Positions 1 through 8,847 of a DNA stretch of 54,978 nucleotides are shown one piece after another. The first letter of the stretch is position 1. Each line of letters begins with the position of its first letter. A model generated the notes under the pieces. The model saw only the letters and a list, made by a program, of their open reading frames with translations, ran no database searches and was not told the DNA's origin. Origin of the DNA: a bacterium (lineage in GTDB: Bacteria > Patescibacteriota > Minisyncoccia > UBA6257 > JAGOQP01); assembly GCA_021812345.1 (NCBI GenBank), contig JAKANP010000001.1, positions 1-54,978 of the forward strand. The letters run 5' to 3'. Both the position numbers and the translations under genes were made by a program.

Positions 1-2
1 TC

Positions 3-644
3 TCTTTTGCTCAAGAAAAATTCGTCGCCTTAACTTTCGATGATGGACCCAATCCGGTTTTTTTGAAAAAAGCCCTGCCTTATTTTAGAGATCAGAAAAT
101 AAAAGTTACTTTCTTTATCATAGGCGCTGAGGCTGTTAATTATCCAAAATTAATTGCCTTAGAAAGTAATAACGGCCATGAAATAGAAAATCACACCTAC
201 GGTCATGTTTGTCTTGTTAAACCGAATTCAAAATGGAATCTTTGTAAAAATATTTCAATTGATAAAGCGGTTTGGCAGATAGAACAGACAAATAAAATCG
301 TTTTTGACATCACCGGACAACGCCCTATGTTTTTAAGACCTCCGTTTTTTGCTATGACGCAGGAAAGAAAAAGCGAACTTCAAAAAATAACCGGAATAAC
401 CATATTGAATCACGGAAGCGATTCTGTCGGATCTTTGGATTGGATATATAATTCTCCAATGCCGATCGTTTCGAATGTGAAAAAAATTATCAAGGAGAGG
501 AATTTTAATTCTTGTATTATTGTTTTTCATGAAAGATTGAACACTCTTTTGGCGTTGCCTGATATTATAAACTTTTTGAGAAACAATAAATATATTTTTG
601 TCCGTTTGGATGAATTTGAAAAAGAAGAAAGGGGGAGAAAGTGA
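3..644 (+). CDS. Polysaccharide deacetylase (NodB-like), 5'-truncated by window edge
   Basis: Frame open from nt 3: SFAQEKFVALTFDDGPNPVFLKKALPYFRDQKIKVTFFIIGAEA...; TFDDGP, H..NHTYGH and R.P/F motifs of NodB deacetylases. Confidence 0.85.
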   Translation, partial: SFAQEKFVALTFDDGPNPVFLKKALPYFRDQKIKVTFFIIGAEAVNYPKLIALESNNGHEIENHTYGHVCLVKPNSKWNLCKNISIDKAVWQIEQTNKIVFDITGQRPMFLRPPFFAMTQERKSELQKITGITILNHGSDSVGSLDWIYNSPMPIVSNVKKIIKERNFNSCIIVFHERLNTLLALPDIINFLRNNKYIFVRLDEFEKEERGRK

Positions 645-1582
645 AAACAAGGGTGATGTTGCCGATTCTGTTCCTGTTTTCTGCAAACGTGGCACTATCA
701 GATCATCTACCAACCCCGAAGACAGTTAAAGGATTATATGTAACGATTGATACCTTTTCGGACGATAAATTGATGAGTGGCATAAAAAACATTTGTAAAG
801 AAACAAGCATCAATACTCTGGTAATTGATGTTCGTTCCAATGGAATTAACGCTTTTACCATAAAAAACAGTAAAGCAAAAAATAAATTAGAAGAACTTCA
901 TTCTTTAAATTTGTATCTTGTTGCAAGAATTATTGTTTTTTGGAAACCAAAAGGATGGTTTGACCCCGATTCATTGGATCGATGGAAGCAGGTGGTTAGA
1001 TCTTCAAAATTGGCGATCGATCTTGGATTTGATGAAATTAATTATGACTATGTAAGATATGGAGGTCCAAGAGAGCCAAAAAGTTCAACCCCGATTGCCC
1101 AAAGGGAGGCAAACATAAAATCGTTTTTCTCTTACTTGGAGAAAGAAGTCGGTCAAAAGCTGTCAGTTCCCATTTCTGTTGATATTTTTGGGACCACATT
1201 TCTTCGTCCTGAAGCAAGCATCGGCCAAAAATCTCAAGATGCGGCGGAATATTTTAATTTTATAATGCCCATGGTTTATCCGTCTCATTGGGCGTCCGGA
1301 ACTTTCGGGATCAAAGATCCCGGACGCGCCTCTTATGAAGTTGTTTATAAATCGTTATCGGAAGGATGGAAAAATATTTCAAAAGATAAGAATAACAAAT
1401 CTCAACTTCGTCCCTGGCTTCAAGCTTTTGGATTGGATTCAATCTTTCCATTTAAAACGATGGCTTATGGATCCGGAGAAATCAAAGATCAAATTCGCGC
1501 CTGTTATGATGCCAGATGTTCCGGATGGGTTTTGTGGAATCCTTCAAGTAATTACAATCGTTTTATAGATGCACTAAAATAA
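641..1582 (+). CDS. Putative glycoside hydrolase (DUF4015-like), secreted
   Basis: GTG start overlapping the previous stop; signal-like N-terminus; LGFDEINYDYVRYGGP...IFGTTF...PMVYPSHW typical of DUF4015; paralogous to 33178-34392. Confidence 0.75.
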   Translation: MKTRVMLPILFLFSANVALSDHLPTPKTVKGLYVTIDTFSDDKLMSGIKNICKETSINTLVIDVRSNGINAFTIKNSKAKNKLEELHSLNLYLVARIIVFWKPKGWFDPDSLDRWKQVVRSSKLAIDLGFDEINYDYVRYGGPREPKSSTPIAQREANIKSFFSYLEKEVGQKLSVPISVDIFGTTFLRPEASIGQKSQDAAEYFNFIMPMVYPSHWASGTFGIKDPGRASYEVVYKSLSEGWKNISKDKNNKSQLRPWLQAFGLDSIFPFKTMAYGSGEIKDQIRACYDARCSGWVLWNPSSNYNRFIDALK

Positions 1583-1583
1583 A

Positions 1584-1608
1584 AAAAGCCCCGAAATAAG
1601 GGCTTTTT
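1584..1608. terminator. Bidirectional intrinsic terminator between convergent genes
   Basis: AAAAAGCCC-N-GGGCTTTTT hairpin. Confidence 0.75.
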
Positions 1609-1612
1609 GTTT

Positions 1613-2062
1613 TTACATTTTATTGATAGGAGAATCTCTTAGAACAGAAATTAAATCGTCTTGGTCGGCTTCTTTTTCCGGAAGAATATCCATTTCAAAC
1701 ATTGCCAACTCTTTTCTGACGAAGTCTTCAGCATAATCTGATTCCAATTCCTTTTCATATTTTTCAAGAACTTTAATTACGCCTAAAACTAAAAATGACA
1801 AAAGAAGACACTCTTCATCGGTAAGCATATTTACATTGTCACTTATGCAACCGTTAGCGATGTTTCTGGAAAAAAACATATTTCCATTCTTAAAAAATAA
1901 TATTTGAATGAAATCTTTATCCAATATCTTCCATTCAAAATCAAAAATGATATTTTTTCCTTCAAGATTTATCAAAGTTCTGCCGATAATTCCTTTGGGG
2001 TGGTAAATGAATTTATCAATAACTGTCCTTGAAATTATCTGTTTTGGTCTTAAGTCGTTCAC
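1613..2062 (-). CDS. Hypothetical protein
   Basis: 149-aa ORF, GTG start, AGGAG upstream on minus strand. Confidence 0.6.
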   Translation of the reverse strand: MNDLRPKQIISRTVIDKFIYHPKGIIGRTLINLEGKNIIFDFEWKILDKDFIQILFFKNGNMFFSRNIANGCISDNVNMLTDEECLLLSFLVLGVIKVLEKYEKELESDYAEDFVRKELAMFEMDILPEKEADQDDLISVLRDSPINKM

Positions 2063-2157
2063 CTCTTGACTCCTTGAGCTAAATTGATTATATATTTAAC
2101 TATGTGAGCGGTCAATTGGCTAGTAGCTTGTTATTAGCGGGTGTTTTCAATAGGTTA

Positions 2158-2186
2158 TTGACTTTATAAAACAAATATGATAAAAT
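2158..2186 (+). promoter_or_regulatory. Sigma70-type promoter (TTGACT-N17-TAAAAT)
   Basis: Direct match, 15 nt upstream of ORF 2201. Confidence 0.55.
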
Positions 2187-2200
2187 ATAAAAAATAAAAA

Positions 2201-5200
2201 ATGAATAAAACTATAAAACTTTTAACAATTTTGGTCGTTGTCTTAAGCGCTGTGACGTCATTGTTTTTGCCGTCTATTGCGTCTGCTTCCGGTCAGGCGT
2301 CATTTTCTTCCGCCGGAATGTTTTTAGTGGGAAACCATGCTTATGCCGGTACTCAGAATTGGACTTCCAGTTTGAGCAATATGCAACCCGGAGATCAAGT
2401 GGCTTTTAAATTCACTTTTTTAAATACATCGTCCGTCACCGCTATTGACGCTAAAAATAGTTTCAGCGCCACCGCTAGTGGAAACTGCATTACGGTTACC
2501 GGAACTATCTGGGCTCAAAATGTTTCACCGATTTCTCAATCCGTAAGCATTTGTGGAGCTACCGGATACACCATTTCTCTTTCTCAAATGAGTGCCAGTT
2601 TCGGAGGAGTGGGGGATGTTGCGCCCGGATATGGCGGAATAGAATATTATGCTACCGGACTTTATAGTATTACCGGTCAAGCGGTTCAACAAAATCCAAC
2701 AGCAAATCTTTGGGCTGAATATCCCGACGGGACAAGAGTGACCCAAGTTCAGTTAGGAGTTGCCCCTTATTTGCATTGGACTTCAACCAATGCTTCCGAA
2801 TGTCACGTTTTGGCCGGAGCCGGATTTTCGACCGGCGGAGCTACTTCAGGAGAAGATCAGGTAAGCGCTTTGGCCGGAACAACAACTTTTTCAATTCAAT
2901 GTACAAACGGTACCGGCGGTTCGGTTCAAGCTAACTACACCGTTAGCACGACAAACCCGCCTCAACAACCGACTGTTAATATTTATGCCAATCCTTCATC
3001 GGTTAACAGTGGAGGTTCATCCGTTTTAAATTGGAGTTCAACTAATGCTACAGAATGTCACTCAACCAGTGGAAATTTCTCAACCGGAAATTCTCCTTCG
3101 GGTTCGGTTTCAACCGGAGCTCTTTACAGCACCAGTGTTTTTTCAATTTCTTGCTCCAATGCTTCCGCATCAGCTCAATCCAGTGTTACTGTTAATGTTA
3201 ATACCATAAACCCGCCTCAACAACCGACTGTCAATATTTATGCCAATCCAATGTCGGTTTCTTCAGGCGGTCAGTCAACAATTCAATGGACTTCTTCTAA
3301 TGCCAGTCAATGTTCTGGTTCCGGATTTTCAACCGGTGGAGCAACATCGGGAAGTGTTTTATCTTCGCCGTTGACATCAGCAACAACTTTTTCAATAACT
3401 TGTTCCAATTCGAGCGGTGGTTCAGCTTCCGCTAGTGTCACTGTAAGCGTAACTTCAAATCCTCAAGGAAACGCTCCGGTGGCGCAAACCAATTCGGCGA
3501 CAAATATTTCTCAAAACTCCGCTCAATTAAACGGTTCTGTCGACCCAAATCAATCTCTAACAAATTATTGGTTTGAATACGGCACTTCTCAATCTCTTGG
3601 AAACACAACCGCTTCTCAAATTGCCGGAGCCGGAGATGCCGCTATAACTGTTAATTCTTTAGTCAGCGGACTTTCTTCCAATACCACTTATTATTTTAGA
3701 ATAGATGCTCAAAATTCTTACGGCACTACTCAAGGTTCAATTTTGAGCTTCACTACTTCCAACGGCGGCACCAATGGAATCGCTCCGACTGTTACTACCG
3801 GAGGATCTTCTTCTATTTCTCAGAATTCGGCTCAGATTTCAGGATATGTTGACCCCAATGGTTATCAATCTTTGTATTGGTTTGAATACGGAACATCTCA
3901 AAGTTTGGGAAATTCTACCGGATTTCAATCTGCCGGAGCAGGAACGGATTCTTTGCCTTATAACACAACTTTAACCGGTTTGATGCCAAGCACTACTTAT
4001 TATTACAGAATAGACGCTCAAAATTCTTACGGCACTACTCAAGGTTCAATTTTAAGTTTTACTACTTCAGGAGGAGGTAGTAATTGCATCGCTCCCTCGG
4101 TTCAAACTTATAGCGCCAGCAATACTTATCAAAACTCCGCTCAATTAAACGGTTCCGTTAATCCGAATAATTGCCAAACAAATTATTGGTTTGAATACGG
4201 GACAAATTATTCTTTGGGTAACACTACAGGATTTCAATCTGCCGGAGCAAGCAGCGGTTCATTTAATGTCTCTTCTTATATTTCCAGCCTTTCTTACAAT
4301 CAAACATATTATTTCAGGATAGACGCTCAAAATTCAGCCGGAACTTCTTACGGAACAATTTTGAGTTTTACCACCTATAATAACAACCAGTGTATTTCCG
4401 GAAATTGCAACAACAATGGAAGTCAGCCGTATGTTCAAACATTGAGCGCCACAAACTATGGTTATGGAAATAGTGGAGCCGTGTTTAATGGATCGGTTAA
4501 TTCAAATAGCAATTATGGAGATTCTGTTTACGGTTGGTTTAATTATGGCACTAATCCGAATTCATTAAATTTGACCACCAATTCAACTTACGTTGGGAGC
4601 GGAAATTATCAGCAAAATTTTTCTCAGAATGTTTACAATTTAATGTCCGGAGCAACTTATTATTACCAAGCTGTTGCCAGAAACAGCTACGGCACCGGTT
4701 ACGGACAAGTCTTGAGTTTTACTACCGGAGGAAATAATAACAACGGTTCAGCCCCTCAGGTTACGACTAATTCCGCAACTTATGTTTACAGAAATTCATC
4801 TTTGCTTAATGGGCAGGTTGATGCTAATGGATCCATAAGTAATGCCTGGTTTGAATATGGAACAACTCAAAATCTCGGATCTCAAACCAACTCTCAGCCC
4901 ATGGGTGCCGGCACTGACTATCAAAATTATTCTTCTGCATTAACAGGGCTTTCTGCCAATACCACTTATTATTTCAGAGCAGTGGCCCAAAATAGTTATG
5001 GAACAAATTACGGCTCAATTTTAAGCTTTACGACCGGAGGCGGATCAACAGTTATCACTGTTCCAACTCAACCCACTGTTATAGTCAGAACTGTAAATAA
5101 TAATACCGGCGGAGGATTGTCATGCGTTGTCTTGGTCCCGTCGCTTAATGTTTCCCAGCTTACTCCGGGACAAAACTTTACTTTGACCGTGACTTATAGA

Positions 5201-5677
5201 AATGGATGCAACTATAATCTTTCCAATGTATTTTTGAAAGTCATTTTGCCATCCGGAACGGATTTCGTTTCAACCAATTACCCGTTCTTTAATAGAGACG
5301 CCAATGGAATTTCTTATAACCTTGGAGCTTTGCCGGTTAATTTCCAATCAGCTATCAGCATCGAAGGCATTGTTGGATCGTCTATTGTTCCAGGCAACTC
5401 CGTTATATTCAGCGCGGTTGTTAATTACAACGATCCGCAAGGAAGATTTCAATCCATCAGTTCTTATTTGACCGCCGTTGTCGGATCCGGTCAGGCTCTC
5501 GGAGCTACCGTTTTGGACGCTTTCGGAAATCTTTTGGGAAATTGGCTCTTTGATCTTCTCTTGATCGCTTTGATTATATTTTTGATTTATTGGATATTTT
5601 TTAAAAAAAGAGACGATAGAGTTTTGATTGCCAGGGAAGAGGATGTTCTTGAAGCTAAACCCTTAAAAACTTCCTGA
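2201..5677 (+). CDS. Large surface protein: signal peptide, 3 Ig-like Cys-containing repeats, 5 fibronectin-III-like repeats, C-terminal TM anchor
   Basis: Repeated NSAQLNGSV.PN....YWFEYGT..SLGN...L.YYFRI.AQNSYGT..GSILSFTT; C-terminal WLFDLLLIALIIFLIYWIFFKKRDD. Confidence 0.8.
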   Translation: MNKTIKLLTILVVVLSAVTSLFLPSIASASGQASFSSAGMFLVGNHAYAGTQNWTSSLSNMQPGDQVAFKFTFLNTSSVTAIDAKNSFSATASGNCITVTGTIWAQNVSPISQSVSICGATGYTISLSQMSASFGGVGDVAPGYGGIEYYATGLYSITGQAVQQNPTANLWAEYPDGTRVTQVQLGVAPYLHWTSTNASECHVLAGAGFSTGGATSGEDQVSALAGTTTFSIQCTNGTGGSVQANYTVSTTNPPQQPTVNIYANPSSVNSGGSSVLNWSSTNATECHSTSGNFSTGNSPSGSVSTGALYSTSVFSISCSNASASAQSSVTVNVNTINPPQQPTVNIYANPMSVSSGGQSTIQWTSSNASQCSGSGFSTGGATSGSVLSSPLTSATTFSITCSNSSGGSASASVTVSVTSNPQGNAPVAQTNSATNISQNSAQLNGSVDPNQSLTNYWFEYGTSQSLGNTTASQIAGAGDAAITVNSLVSGLSSNTTYYFRIDAQNSYGTTQGSILSFTTSNGGTNGIAPTVTTGGSSSISQNSAQISGYVDPNGYQSLYWFEYGTSQSLGNSTGFQSAGAGTDSLPYNTTLTGLMPSTTYYYRIDAQNSYGTTQGSILSFTTSGGGSNCIAPSVQTYSASNTYQNSAQLNGSVNPNNCQTNYWFEYGTNYSLGNTTGFQSAGASSGSFNVSSYISSLSYNQTYYFRIDAQNSAGTSYGTILSFTTYNNNQCISGNCNNNGSQPYVQTLSATNYGYGNSGAVFNGSVNSNSNYGDSVYGWFNYGTNPNSLNLTTNSTYVGSGNYQQNFSQNVYNLMSGATYYYQAVARNSYGTGYGQVLSFTTGGNNNNGSAPQVTTNSATYVYRNSSLLNGQVDANGSISNAWFEYGTTQNLGSQTNSQPMGAGTDYQNYSSALTGLSANTTYYFRAVAQNSYGTNYGSILSFTTGGGSTVITVPTQPTVIVRTVNNNTGGGLSCVVLVPSLNVSQLTPGQNFTLTVTYRNGCNYNLSNVFLKVILPSGTDFVSTNYPFFNRDANGISYNLGALPVNFQSAISIEGIVGSSIVPGNSVIFSAVVNYNDPQGRFQSISSYLTAVVGSGQALGATVLDAFGNLLGNWLFDLLLIALIIFLIYWIFFKKRDDRVLIAREEDVLEAKPLKTS
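2953..3249 (+). repeat. Tandem Ig-like repeat region with 42-nt direct repeat (2953-2994 / 3208-3249, one mismatch)
   Basis: AAACCCGCCTCAACAACCGACTGTYAATATTTATGCCAATCC twice. Confidence 0.8.
3470..5035 (+). repeat. Five FN3-like coding repeats (~290-305 nt each)
   Basis: Approximate units 3470-3762, 3778-4067, 4087-4374, 4420-4725, 4750-5035; long near-identical tracts such as ATAGAYGCTCAAAATTCTTACGGCACTACTCAAGGTTCAATTTT. Confidence 0.75.
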
Positions 5678-5717
5678 TTAAATAATAATATTGAGTGAGT
5701 CTCGTCCGAAAATCATT

Positions 5718-5752
5718 AAAATCCCCGCCGTAAAAAGCGGGGATTTGATTTT
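5718..5752 (+). terminator. Intrinsic terminator
   Basis: AAATCCCCGC...GCGGGGATTTGATTTT. Confidence 0.65.
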
Positions 5753-5803
5753 AAAATTTGTAATATATATCATTAAAAGCAGTTCAATAAAAAGGAGGAA
5801 ATA

Positions 5804-6043
5804 ATGCCCGAATATCTTATCAGGATGTTTTATTCGGAGCCAAGAAATTCAAATCCAAATTCAAGAATAGTCGAAAAAGAAATCAAAGATGTTGATGATG
5901 CATCGATTATGGAAAGAGCGTTTGATATGGTTTATCGAGAAAAGTTTTTGGACAGATCGGTTCTTGGAGCTGAAGTTTACTTAAAATTCAGCGCTGTAGG
6001 CTTTTTTGTGTTTGTCGGTCGCGTAAGCGCCGGAAATGATTAG
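5804..6043 (+). CDS. Hypothetical small protein
   Basis: 79-aa ORF with strong SD (AAAAAGGAGGAAATAATG) and its own downstream hairpin. Confidence 0.6.
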   Translation: MPEYLIRMFYSEPRNSNPNSRIVEKEIKDVDDASIMERAFDMVYREKFLDRSVLGAEVYLKFSAVGFFVFVGRVSAGND

Positions 6044-6048
6044 GTCCT

Positions 6049-6078
6049 AAAATCCGCCGATCTGGCGGATTTATATTG
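6049..6078 (+). terminator. Hairpin terminator
   Basis: AAATCCGCC-GATCT-GGCGGATTT. Confidence 0.5.
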
Positions 6079-6104
6079 ACTTTTTTATCAAAGTAAAATA
6101 AGAT
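6076..6104 (+). promoter_or_regulatory. Sigma70-type promoter TTGACT-N17-TAAGAT for rplJ leader
   Basis: Direct match with 17-nt spacer. Confidence 0.6.
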
Positions 6105-6111
6105 ATTTACA

Positions 6112-6190
6112 AGATCCGCAGACAGCATGCATCCTTTAAAAAAGGAATAAGACATGCCGAGGAAACAAGCTTTATTTATATAGCTGCGGT
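6112..6190 (+). ncRNA. Ribosomal protein L10 leader
   Basis: CCGCAGACAGCATGC...ACATGCCGAGG...CTGCGG: P1 CCGCAG/CTGCGG, GCATG/CATGC helix and internal CCTTT/AAAGG hairpin, matching the remembered L10-leader pattern. Confidence 0.8.
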
Positions 6191-6218
6191 CTTTTCAAAA
6201 GGTCGCATTTTTATTTTT
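6186..6218 (+). terminator. Attenuator terminator overlapping 3' strand of L10 leader P1
   Basis: GCGGTCTTTTCAAAAGGTCGC followed by ATTTTTATTTTTT. Confidence 0.65.
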
Positions 6219-6229
6219 TAGAGTATTTT

Positions 6230-6742
6230 ATGAAAACAAAAGTTCAAAAAACGGAAGATATAAAAAAGGCCTCGGAGCTTTTTGATAAATCAAATTCAAT
6301 TGTTTTTGTTAATTTTTCAAAAACACCGACAAAAGAAATTGATGTTTTAAAAAATTCTTTGGCTTCAGTTGAAAGCGTTTATAAAGTTATTAAAAAAAGA
6401 TTGCTCAATTTGGTTTTTAAAAACAAGAAAGCTCCTATCGATACGGAACTTTTTGATTCTCAATTGGGAACAATATTTTCTTCAAAAGATATTGTTGATT
6501 CTGCGGGAATTGTTTATCGTTTTTTCAAAAACAAGGAAAAAGAGTTGCCGGAATTTAAAATGCTCGGAGGATACGATACTGCTTCACTTAGATATTATTC
6601 CGCCGAAGAAATTAATAAAATAGGAAAATTGCCGTCAAAAGAAATTCTTTTGTCTCAACTTTTAGGAATGCTTTCTGCTCCTACAAGGTCGCTTGCTTAT
6701 GTTCTTGATCAAATAGCTAAAAAACAATCAGTAAATAAATAA
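6230..6742 (+). CDS. rplJ: 50S ribosomal protein L10
   Basis: L10-like sequence, upstream of rplL, L10 leader. Confidence 0.9.
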   Translation: MKTKVQKTEDIKKASELFDKSNSIVFVNFSKTPTKEIDVLKNSLASVESVYKVIKKRLLNLVFKNKKAPIDTELFDSQLGTIFSSKDIVDSAGIVYRFFKNKEKELPEFKMLGGYDTASLRYYSAEEINKIGKLPSKEILLSQLLGMLSAPTRSLAYVLDQIAKKQSVNK

Positions 6743-6751
6743 AACAAAAAT

Positions 6752-7123
6752 ATGGATAAAAAAATAGAAGAAATAATTTCAAAAATTGAAACTTTAACCG
6801 CTTTGGAAATATCGGATTTAGTCAAAGCTCTTGAAGAAAAATTTGGAGTTTCTGCCGCTATGCCGGTTGCCGCCGCCGGCGCTGTCGCCGGAGGAGCTGC
6901 CGCAGAAGAAAAAACATCTTTTTCGGTTGTATTAAAATCTTCGGGAGAACAGAAAATTAATGTTATAAAAATCGTAAAAGAAATCACCGGTCTTGGTCTT
7001 AAAGAAGCCAAAGATATCGTTGATGGAGCTCCTAAGACAATTAAAGAAAACGTTAAAAAAGAAGATGCTGAGGAAATGAAGAAAAAATTAGTCGAAGCGG
7101 GAGCAGTGGTTGAACTTCAATAA
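6752..7123 (+). CDS. rplL: 50S ribosomal protein L7/L12
   Basis: Ala/Gly hinge and [46 protein letters not shown]. Confidence 0.97.
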   Translation: MDKKIEEIISKIETLTALEISDLVKALEEKFGVSAAMPVAAAGAVAGGAAAEEKTSFSVVLKSSGEQKINVIKIVKEITGLGLKEAKDIVDGAPKTIKENVKKEDAEEMKKKLVEAGAVVELQ

Positions 7124-7137
7124 TAGCTCTAAACAAC

Positions 7138-7172
7138 AAAAAACACCGTGTTGAAAACGCGGTGTTTTTCGT
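7138..7172 (+). terminator. Intrinsic terminator after rplL
   Basis: AAAACACCGTGTTGAAAACGCGGTGTTTTT. Confidence 0.8.
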
Positions 7173-7190
7173 TTATAGTTGTAGAGTTCC

Positions 7191-7267
7191 GGGCAACTAG
7201 CTCAGCCGGTTAGAGCGCTTCATTCACATTGAAGAGGTCACAGGTTCGAATCCTGTGTTGCCCACCA
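7191..7267 (+). tRNA. tRNA-Val (anticodon CAC), CCA encoded
   Basis: GGGCAAC/GTTGCCC acceptor, CTTCA-TTCACAT-TGAAG anticodon arm, GGTTCGAATCC T-arm, ACCA end. Confidence 0.95.
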
Positions 7268-7533
7268 GTATTAAACTTTCAGGAATTTTTGCCCGCCCGA
7301 GCGTTCAGTTTGGCGCGTGAAGCGCGCCGTCAGTTTCGTTCAAAAAAGGTTCGGATTTCGTCAAACAATCGCACGGTATTTATAGTAGGCTGTAGGCTTG
7401 CCTCGTAGTTATGCAAAGCATTATACTACTGGGGTCCAATCCTTGCATCGCGCGCCTTATATTTGATATTTATTTTGTTTTTAGATAGTCTAAGTAAAGT
7501 TCTTGAAAATATATTCAAAAAGAGAGGGGGTTT

Positions 7534-8157
7534 ATGAAAGATAATCTCAGAGTTTTTTTCATCGACCCTAATCCCAAAAACTCCAAAGCGATTGCTTTGG
7601 CTTTAAATTCTGTCGGTGTCGAAGTAGATAGTTGTTCTTCTTATAAAAATGCCTCAAGAACAATAGTAAAAAACGCCAGCAGATTTTCCATGATATTTTT
7701 TGGAATGAACTCAGATTTTGACAGCGCTCACAACGAAGAAATAGATGTTGTCAGATTGAGTATTTCTATGCTCATCCCATATTTGACTTTTTTCCAACGT
7801 GATTCCGATTATGTAAAATTTTCTTCATTTTCTAATATTTGGGAAGACAAAAGCGATTTTATTGATAATTCAATCAGTTTTAATCTCAAGGGAAAAACAT
7901 TTGATTCGTCGTTGTGGTATAAAATTTGGGATTATATTTTAATCGGATTTAATGTCGATTATTCAAACGAAAGATGTATTAATAGCCAAAGAAGTTTTTT
8001 GCCTGAAGAGTGGGACAATATGATGGAGAATAAAAGAAAAATAAATTCCTCTCCTTTTAATATAGGGTTCATAGCCCACATGCATAATTTGAGAAAATTA
8101 TACAAAGAATCTTTTGGCAGGGAATTAAACTGCCATAAAGAAAATAAGATTTTTTAA
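7534..8157 (+). CDS. Hypothetical protein with receiver-like N-terminus
   Basis: LRVFFIDPNPKNSKAIALALNSVGVEVDSCSSYKNA... resembles a response-regulator fold; AGAGGGGG SD. Confidence 0.45.
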   Translation: MKDNLRVFFIDPNPKNSKAIALALNSVGVEVDSCSSYKNASRTIVKNASRFSMIFFGMNSDFDSAHNEEIDVVRLSISMLIPYLTFFQRDSDYVKFSSFSNIWEDKSDFIDNSISFNLKGKTFDSSLWYKIWDYILIGFNVDYSNERCINSQRSFLPEEWDNMMENKRKINSSPFNIGFIAHMHNLRKLYKESFGRELNCHKENKIF

Positions 8158-8190
8158 AATAAAATCCCCGAAATCAGGGGATTTTTGTTG
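8157..8190 (+). terminator. Intrinsic terminator
   Basis: AAAATCCCCGAAATCAGGGGATTTTT. Confidence 0.8.
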
Positions 8191-8207
8191 TCTTGATTTA
8201 TAAAAAG

Positions 8208-8310
8208 TTATCCACTTGATTTATTTCAAGATGTGGAGCAAAATTATACTCAAGTGGGGAATTGTGGATAACTGTGTGGATAACAGTAAAAACAATAGCT
8301 TATAAGCTAT
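8208..8310 (+). promoter_or_regulatory. Cluster of DnaA-box-like/MraZ-box-like sites plus 16-bp palindrome upstream of mraZ
   Basis: TTATCCACT 8208-8216; TGTGGATAA 8263-8271 and 8275-8283; GTGG at 8233, 8254, 8264, 8276; ATAGCTTATAAGCTAT 8295-8310. Confidence 0.55.
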
Positions 8311-8330
8311 AAAATAATTATTTAAAAAAT

Positions 8331-8762
8331 ATGTTTTTGGGAGAATTTAAACACAATTTGGATTTAAAAGGCAGATTAGCTGTTCCGTCAAAATTTAGAG
8401 CGGAACTTAATTCTGGAGCGGTTATCACCAGAGGATTGGATAAATGCCTTTTTATATTTTCTCAAAAAGAATGGGAAACTCTTGCGTCAAAATTGATAAC
8501 TCTCCCTATTTCGCAATCCGATTCGAGAGCATTTGTCAGATTGATGCTTTCGGGAGCAAGCAATGCCGAGTTTGATTCTCAAGGAAGAATTTTAATTCCC
8601 GAAGCTTTGCGAATTTACGCCGGACTTTCCAAAAAAACCGTTATTACCGGACTTTATAACAGGATAGAAGTTTGGAATCAAAGCGATTGGGAAAAATATA
8701 AATCAAAGACAGAAAGCGCTTCTGAAGAAATAGCCGAAAAGATGGGCCAGCTGGGAATATAA
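8331..8762 (+). CDS. mraZ: Division/cell wall cluster transcriptional regulator MraZ
   Basis: MFLGEFKHNLDLKGRLAVPSKFRAEL...; AEFDSQGRILIPEALR; upstream of rsmH. Confidence 0.97.
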   Translation: MFLGEFKHNLDLKGRLAVPSKFRAELNSGAVITRGLDKCLFIFSQKEWETLASKLITLPISQSDSRAFVRLMLSGASNAEFDSQGRILIPEALRIYAGLSKKTVITGLYNRIEVWNQSDWEKYKSKTESASEEIAEKMGQLGI

Positions 8763-8847
8763 ATTAAAAATCAAATTTCAAATATTAAAATGACAAGTAA
8801 AATAATTTAATTAAAATATTTCATTTAGGATTTTTGATTTTTGATTT

